Origin: Artemisia argyi
Taxonomy: Eukaryota; Streptophyta; Magnoliopsida; Asterales; Asteraceae
NCBI GenBank assembly: GCA_030686995.1
Contig: CM060707.1
Location: 87,592,472 to 87,656,471 of the forward strand
Direction: 5' to 3'
Length of the DNA: 64,000 nt
The notes beneath the pieces are model-generated. The model was not told where the DNA came from. It made no database searches and worked only from the letters and a program-made list of their open reading frames with translations. Shown in pieces: positions 57,316 through 64,000 of this stretch (its first letter is position 1; each line of letters starts with the position of its first letter). The position numbers and the translations under genes were made by a program.

Positions 57316-58308
57316 TTCTAGACTTTGGTGAGCCAGAATTATAAGGTTAAGAGAAGTGATAGTGATGGTGTGAATTTGAAGTATGAATGTTGGTCAATTG
57401 ATAGGAAGAACATGTTATGGAAAGGAGTGTTTGGATTTGATGTTGTTCCATACACATTTGGAGATTCCTAATCATTTGGAAGAGTTCCAAGAATTTGTCA
57501 AATCATTGGAAGTCAATCTAATGGAGTTGGATGGAGTAGAAGACTAAGTTATGTAGTAAATGCTATGTGATCATGGAAGATACATTTTGTGAGGATGTTC
57601 CACGGATTTGGAGGAACCAAATGAAAGGTTCCTTCCTTGTAACAGAAAGGTTCCTTAGGTTAGTTTATCCAAATTTGAAATTTTGGCGGGAATGATGGTC
57701 CTATTGTTGAAAGTGTGCTAAGAGGGCTCTAGAATTAGTGATAAATACTAACAATCATGTAGGAAGCAAGTTTGGAATCTAAGGATTACTAGAAAAATTC
57801 AAAAAATTCAAAGATTAAAATTGTGCTGAAACGCTGGAGGAAGCAAACGATAACGAGGGCGGAACCAAATTTTTGGTTCCGCCTTTACCATTGGATAATT
57901 TTGGCGGCACAAAAATTTTGAACGGGCGGAACCAGAAGAAGGGTTCCGCCGGTTCTGTGGAGCCTCAGATTTGAGACAGAACAATGTGCATGGCTACGTG
58001 CTTTTTCCGAATTCCAAAATTTTTCTTAAAGCTTAAGTAATCAATTATTTGTAGGTAGAAGATACAAAAAATGCAGGTAAAAACATGCTTACCGATAGAG
58101 TTTACGAGAGCGATCCTAGCTTTCATTTTTTAAGCAAAAAAAGGAAAATAGCATATCACTAAAAAGTTATCCCCTGCAAATATTATTAGTACACACATAA
58201 TCCACAGACATAGTATCATCCTACAAGATCTTAAAAACATAAAATAACATTGTTTCAACGACCAAATTGTTCAAATGCACCCTTGTGCCAAACACCCTCT
58301 TAACTATC
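57316..58308 (-). other. Element D internal non-coding region with GGAACC hairpins
   Basis: About 1 kb lies between the two ORFs. At 57856-57885 GGCGGAACCAAA and TTTGGTTCCGCC form an inverted pair, with another at 57925-57952 (GGCGGAACCAG/GGGTTCCGCC). More GGTTCC words occur at 57610-57660. No gene is seen. Confidence 0.55.
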
Positions 58309-58638
58309 TCACTTCTTGTTAATCTTCTTGTACATCTTCCCAAGGTACCTTCCGAAGCATTTCTACATTCTTTTGGTTTGCTTGAACTCCTCCGACTCAT
58401 TCGGTATTGATGGAAGTTGTGAGAGGTATTCAAGAGGTGGGAGCCTAGAGTTGGGTAAACTATCGTGTTCACTCATGGATGATGATGATGATGATGAGGT
58501 AGGAGGGTGAGGACGTTTACCTTTGGATTTATAAACTCTCTCATCACTTAATGGCATAAAGGTGTGTGTAATAATAGGATAATCTAGGCGACGACCTCTA
58601 GGACTTGGAGGAATGGGTTCAAAACCTAAAGAGACAGG
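58309..58638 (-). pseudogene. Element D ORF-alpha, 5'-truncated by element C
   Basis: The frame is open from the element C junction at 58638 (GFEPIPPSPRGRRLDYP) through MPLSDERVYKSKGKRPHPP, a Ser run, SRLPPLEYLSQLPSIP and EFKQTKRM. A TAG follows (58363-58365), then KCFGRYLGKMYKKINKK and TGA at 58309. It is basic and Ser-rich with no recognised domain. Its upstream part lies beyond element C, outside the window. Confidence 0.55.
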
Positions 58639-60026
58639 TGATGCGTGGGAATCGCAACAGGCTTTACCTCTCGAGGGATCTCGAGAAGCTTACAACCCCC
58701 ACCAGGCAGTGTACCTGATCGTTGTAGTATAGTATAGTGACAAGTACCGGGGGATTGATCGTTCAACTTAGGAATAGTGTCGCTAGGATTAGAAAATCTA
58801 ATTACAAGTTCTAAAGGTGAGGGATGATTATTTTTTGTGTTTTTATATTTTTTAGAAAGCAAATAAAATATCGGGTTTTGGAAGAGTGGGCGGAATTAGT
58901 TGCTATTCAACCAACCCAAAACTAAGATGCAATCAAAATAAAATACAAAAAATGTAAATAAACTAATTATACTAAAGTTGTGAGCAGTAATTGGAGAAAA
59001 TGTGTTTACTTAGATTTCACTACTCCCTAGATATCTTTTACACGTTAATTACTTGTTATAATTGCATGGATGACGGATCGTATTCCTTAATACCATTCAT
59101 GGGGTGGCATACATAACTCCCCAATTCTATGAGCTCTTATCTCCTCCTACACCATGCCCAGCACAACTATAGGGATTGTAAATAGTGGCTCATGCATTAA
59201 ATACAACCAATAAAAACCTAGTACGCCTCGGTTCATGTTTCTTAAGACGTTCAAGCATGTTACCATTTGGAGATCTGCCAGTTTTCTTAAGCCTAACATA
59301 TAAATCATTCATCCAAGACAAGAATAAACAAGTAATCAACACATAATCAATATCTAGGTTTCATTAGATCTAAGCAAATACAAAAGAGATCTAGCCTAGC
59401 ATAATGGAATTGAGACAAGAACAAGATATAGACAACCAACACATAGACATATTGATTGAATTAGAAGAACACTTATCTTAATTAATCATGCAAGGTATCA
59501 AGGGGTTGGAACCCTTGAAAAACCTGTAAAGTTACACCAAAATCGTCTTTAGGGTTTCTCCAAAACTTCTCTCTCCTTTTATGTGAAAAACTAGAAAACT
59601 ATATATAGGAAAATGGGGATGACGGCGTCAAGAACAAATGTGTGACGCCGTCATCTCGCCGCCAAATACTTCCTCGGACGGCCTTGATCTACTTCTGACG
59701 CCGTCAAGGCCTACGCCGTCACACAAATTCCTCTTGACGCCCTGTGTGTGACGCCGTCATCAACTATGGATTTTAATTCTTGAGGTTTGACGCCGTCATG
59801 CATTTACTCTTGACGCCTTCATGTACTGTCCCAACATGGAAAATTGAGACTTTGCCGTTTTCTTCACTTTTATGCTCCAAAAACGTCCAAAATGGCTTCT
59901 TTTCCAGAATTCACTCTCCAAGTACCTAAAATCACAAAAGGAACGATTTAGGGCAATATTTGATCAAATAAATTCGGATTCGGGCTTAAATGACCCCCTA
60001 AAAACGGACCATTTTTCGCCTCATCA
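58639..60026 (-). repeat. 3' LTR of gypsy element C
   Basis: It is the same family as the LTRs of A and B and nearer to B in its left 700 bp. The TGACG/CGTCA array lies at 59620-59825, next to TATATATAGG (59602-59611 region on the sense strand). Confidence 0.9.
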
Positions 60027-60593
60027 TATACCCTTACACTTGAGATTTGCTTGTCCTCAAGCAAATGCGCTTTTATTCTACTCAATATACAAGTTAGGGG
60101 TCATTTAACACTAATATAAAAGTAATTACACCAAATAATCGTTCCACTAAAGACCAATAGACAAGCACGGAGGTCATATACAAGCACCTCACAAATAGTG
60201 TTTAGATACTCACATCTCTCGGGTGTAATAAAGTAATATAACATTATGGAAATGGAAGATATCTCTCACTACCTGTCATAGCAAAATAGATTACCATAGG
60301 CTTGGGAAAGGATCAAACCTCCACCACATGGCGTAAGCACCTAGGATAAACTATCAAAGAGGTCTTTTAAAGGGTTGTAACGTTAGGTATAGGGATATGA
60401 ATTACACGGTTTTGTTGGATAAAGGAAGTTTTACTGGTGGCGAGTTAACAATCTTGGTTAATTACATGTACAATATGGCGTTGCTAAGCCAAGACTAGAC
60501 TCGACTTAAGCTAATAAATGAAAAATAACAAAAACATAAAATGAACATAGAATAAAAAGGGATGGTAGTCCGTATGTTTTTTTTCATTTTTTT

Positions 60594-60628
<35 letters not shown>

Positions 60629-62481
60629 ATACACTCTTACCCTACCATCCAAAATAATACATCATAGGGAATGAACATTTCCCTTACACTTGAATTTTTA
60701 CATACTTTACAATTAACTAATCTAATGACTCGAATTAAGAAAATCAAAACACTTGGAGCACTTTTAAGATTAACGCACATATGGGGGTAATAAGTGATGT
60801 TCTTCCCCATTACTCCATAAAATAAGTACTTACCCATGAGTCCCAATCGTCCCAAAACAATATGTACAAGGATATGACTCGACTTAGCAACCATGTAATC
60901 AATTAGAAAGTTAACTTAGGGTTTAACAAATAACAATAATGCACTAAAAATGAGCGCATACACGGAAGGCTAAGGCGATTTGGTTGTACATTTAAATGGG
61001 GTGTAACAAATTCTTCCTTTAAGTAAAATGCTTAAAGTTATAAACGAAAAGATAGGCTCGGAGGGGTGTACTAGGGGTTTCGTGTACTAAAAATGAGTAC
61101 AACGCTAAAGGTGTGGGAAAAATTAGTTGACTTAACTAGCCAAGTAATATGACTTAAATAGTCAAGTAATTATAATACGGGTTTAACACAAGGGTAATCC
61201 TAATGCCTCTTATCATGTAGTAAATCCTACCACACGAATGTAGTCTCACTAGCGGTCTCGGGATGCATCACTAACGCAAGTTCTAGAATCTAAATGCTAC
61301 CGGTACACTCATAAACACTAATAGTAAATGCTTTTCCTATCAAATCTAAAGGCGAACCTCACATTTTTGGGTGGAAAATTTTTCTGAATATACGGTTATG
61401 TGCTAGTCATACAATCTCCTATCCATGAGACGCTTGCTATGGCTAAAGTTTCACTCCTAAATGTTGTAAAAAATTTTAAATTTGGCGCTAAAATTGCACT
61501 AACAAGTATTTCTCATAGTTTTATTACACATCTACTATCAAACAAAACAAACTCAAGCGAAAGTGCATATGTAAGGTATCATCTTTTTACCCTCCCCTTA
61601 CACTTAAGATGAACATTGTCCCCAATGTTCAAGTAAAGAATGTAAAAGTGAAAAAGTAAAGAGAATGAAATCAAATACTCCCCTGATTCGCTCGGTATGG
61701 ATTATAGGTTGGCCAGAATAGATCTTCCTCCAAGAAAATGAACAATCAACGCTTCCCTTCCAGAATATAAATCATCTCCTTGTCGAACATAACCTGTAAA
61801 TCCTGACAAAAAAAGACAAGACAACCTCGCGTAAAATCGGCGGCATCCTATATAAGTTTCTAAATCCTAGAAAACAAGATAAGATATAATGCTTGTGGAA
61901 TGAAGTTTGCAGATTTCCTGGAGATTATAAAACTTAATAATTCACAAAAACCATAAGACTCCGTTAGAAAAACAAAACCGGTAAAATTTCCAGATTTTTA
62001 ACTCCTGACGCCGTCAAGAGTAAACTCATGACGCCGTCATAATGGACCTGCAGAAATTCTTATGTTAAGTTTCCGGAAAATTTCTGGAAAAACTTGGTCC
62101 TACTTCCTGGAAAATCCTGCAAAACTTCATTATGACTCAATACAAGCATTTGACTCTAACGAATATGAATATACATGTTCATTTAATATTGTGGAGAATC
62201 ATGATCTGTTTGTTTCTTAAAAACATATTTGGGGTTTCCCCTTACACTTATTTTTTTTGCAAAAATACTTTTAGGTTGGAATTAAGACTAGGCCAAACAA
62301 CATAGTAAAGTATTTCCACTTATTTAGTTTAGAAAAATGATCTACCAACAATAAAAATAAAACATGCATACGGAAGCAAATAACAATCAAACAAATAAAA
62401 TCACACAAAACATGGGTTGCCTCCCAAGAAGCGCTTTTCTTTATTTACGAGTCTTGTAGCTAGACTCAGAGTCATGGGTTA
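60027..62481 (-). other. Non-coding 3' internal module of element C
   Basis: This is the fullest copy of the shared module. In element sense it has GGGAGGCAACCC (62412-62427), purine tracts at 62238-62249, 61595-61606, 60680-60691 and 60029-60041, hairpins at 61611-61632 and 60046-60065, and a 31-base A tract (T run 60596-60626). An 85-codon frame (60894-60637) is partly shared with B but broken in A. Confidence 0.8.
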
Positions 62482-64000
62482 CTACGTGATCTCATCATTG
62501 GTTCCACTCTCTAGGTCGTCTTCTAAACCAGTTTTGTATTCCGGACCTAGTTGCAAGCACTCTTTGTAGAAACCAAGCATCCTATTTCTAACATACTCTA
62601 CTCCTCTACGTCTATCCTCCTCATTCCTATAATAAGCCGCTTGCTTGTGTTCCTTTTCGAAATTAGAGAGAAGGCGGTATTGCTCAATCTTGTAGGGCAT
62701 TTGATAAGCAACCTCATCATTCTCTTTCTTGAATCTAACTATCCCTAAAGTCGGATCATAACTCATCCTAGTGGCCTCAACAAATGGTTTCCCAAATATT
62801 ATTTGACTTAGGCAAGCATCTATCACCGGACGAGTGTCCTCAACTATCATAAAATCGATCTCATAGGTGAGATTCCCTATAATCACATGCAATCCTTTCA
62901 CTCTTCCCGCAAAATTACTTATCAGGTTCCTATTAGGCATCATCCTAAAATTAAGTTGCTTCTTCATCACCCAATTGTAATAAGTCCTAGTCATGATGTT
63001 CATGGGGGATCTATGGTCTATGTAAGCTTTCCATATATGCATGTGCCCGATATTGCATGGGATGTTAATGTTAGAGGGGTCTCCCATTTTGATAAGGGGG
63101 TCGCCAAAGATATATCTTCTCTCGGGACTATCGAATAAATCTTTATGGTATTCCTGTTCTTCCTTGGTTGGCAACTTATCAAAGTATTCTTCTCTAGGCT
63201 CTACCTCCTCTAATTCCTCTCTACTATCAACCTCAACTTCCCTATTCTCATCCTTAGTCTCGGCTTCTATCCTAACTTCATTCTTGTCACTCTCTTCTAT
63301 CTCCTTATCTATCGGCTTAATAGTGACAACATTAACAAAGTGGACCTGTTTAGATGATGAGGGATCCTTAATTTGGTTTCCGTTATTGGTGTCCCTAGTG
63401 TCCTTCCTAGGTGTGACTAATGCTTGGTTGTTGAGGGCTTTCAACAAGTTGTCAATCTTGTTGGTCATCTCCGTTTGTTGTTGGTTGAATTCGGTTTCAA
63501 ATCTAGCTATGCGAGCCTCTTGAGATGCCATGAACTTTGACATCAATCCTTCAAGATTGTTGGTACTACCATAGTTGTTAGAAGGATTGTTGTTGAAAGT
63601 ACGGTTGGATGGTGGACCGTTTGGTTGGTAACAATTAGGCGGATTGGAAGAATTGGTCTAATTTTGTTTCCACCTAAGGTTTGGGTGATTTTTCCATGAG
63701 GGGTTGTATGAATCACCGTAAGTGTTTGGCTCGGGCTTGAAAGTGTACCACTTATCTCCCGCTTCGTCGGTACGCGTGGATGCGTAGTCCGCAAAAGCTG
63801 TTCCGGGGAGTTCCACACAATCACGAGTGTCGTGGGGACCACTACATAATTCGCATGAAGAAGTGATTTTGTTCACTTGGCTTGAAGGCTTAGGAGCATT
63901 GTAAGATTTCATGAAAAACTTGACTTGGTCCTCAAGTTCCATGATCCTATGGTCGGGAGTGCTAGAATTGTTCGAAGGCAAAGATATTGCCTTGACCGTT
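62482..64000 (-). pseudogene. gag-protease of element C, nearly intact, 5' end outside window
   Basis: One frame runs from the window edge to 62482, broken only by a TAG at 63658-63660. It shows a knuckle CELCSGPHDTRDC (CX2CX3HX4C), a WKNHPNLRWKQ segment, a coiled N-terminal piece (MASQEARIARFETEF), an acidic linker, and a retropepsin-like domain with NIPCNIGHMHIWKAYIDHRS and FAGRVKGLHVIIGNLTYEIDF. A tail with MPYKIEQYRLLSN and LGPEYKTGLEDD ends the protein, with no pol. The expected Asp-x-Gly of the protease reads D-H-R, as in A, suggesting loss of proteolysis in this lineage. Gag would assemble particles. Confidence 0.85.

Larger units (their letters stand above)
58639..64000 (-). mobile_element. 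Non-autonomous Ty3/gypsy element C, 5' part outside window
   Basis: The 3' LTR (58639-60026, 1,388 bp) starts TGATGCGTGGG and ends CGCCTCATCA. The non-coding module (60027-62481) and gag-protease frame (62482-64000) follow in the same order as element A. The candidate target copy is ACAGG (58634-58638). The insertion lies in ORF-alpha of element D. Confidence 0.9.

Overview
This is plant nuclear DNA, most likely from the daisy family (Asteraceae). It has plant LTR-retrotransposon primer sites, a plant amino-acid transporter gene with GT-AG introns, and several retrotransposon proteins (gag-protease without pol, coiled-coil copia gag, a Cys-rich LARD protein) that I recognise from memory as common in Asteraceae genomes. 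Genus cannot be fixed from the sequence alone.

Only one ordinary cellular gene is visible: a five-exon minus-strand gene (20238 to 15482) for a lysine-histidine-transporter-like amino-acid permease (LHT8-like). Its splice junctions join in frame to give 574 residues. Almost everything else is nested LTR retrotransposons.

Layout. 1-1001: LTR of a Ty3/gypsy element inserted in the gag of a Tekay-like gypsy element (minus, 1002-2173, LTR from 2174). 3499-11327: complete non-autonomous gypsy element A (minus, TSD ATGTT) inside that LTR. 11946-14388: solo LTR with TSD GAACG. 14635-15189: hAT-type MITE with 8-bp TSD. 15482-20238: the transporter gene. 20560-53700: a Ty1/copia element (copia-1, minus, 791-bp LTRs) with a decayed gag-pol, about 320 bp upstream of the transporter start codon. 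Two insertions split its 5' leader. The first is copia-2 (26406-41381, plus, TSD TTGTC), a gag-only copia element that itself carries gypsy element B (29941-37516, plus, TSD AAAAC). The second is a LARD (41885-51905, minus, 3.27-kb LTRs, TSD AGCCC). 53701-54570: host DNA with a fold-back MITE. 54571-55218: copia integrase relic (plus), interrupted by element D (minus, 3' LTR 55219-56516, two accessory ORFs). D is in turn interrupted by gypsy element C (minus, from 58639 past the window end).

How the parts relate. A, B and C share LTRs, a tRNA-Asp-type primer site (seen in A and B), and a 2.3-2.5 kb non-coding 3' module. A and C encode gag plus a degraded protease and no polymerase. B keeps the same frame but has a different gag C-terminus and protease and what looks like a leftover integrase C-terminus. 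Copia-2 and the LARD also lack polymerase, so most elements here must have moved with enzymes supplied elsewhere. The most interesting structure is a hairpin with core TTG-RGGA-CAA followed by a purine tract. It recurs in gypsy A/B/C and, with a compensatory base-pair change, in the LARD.
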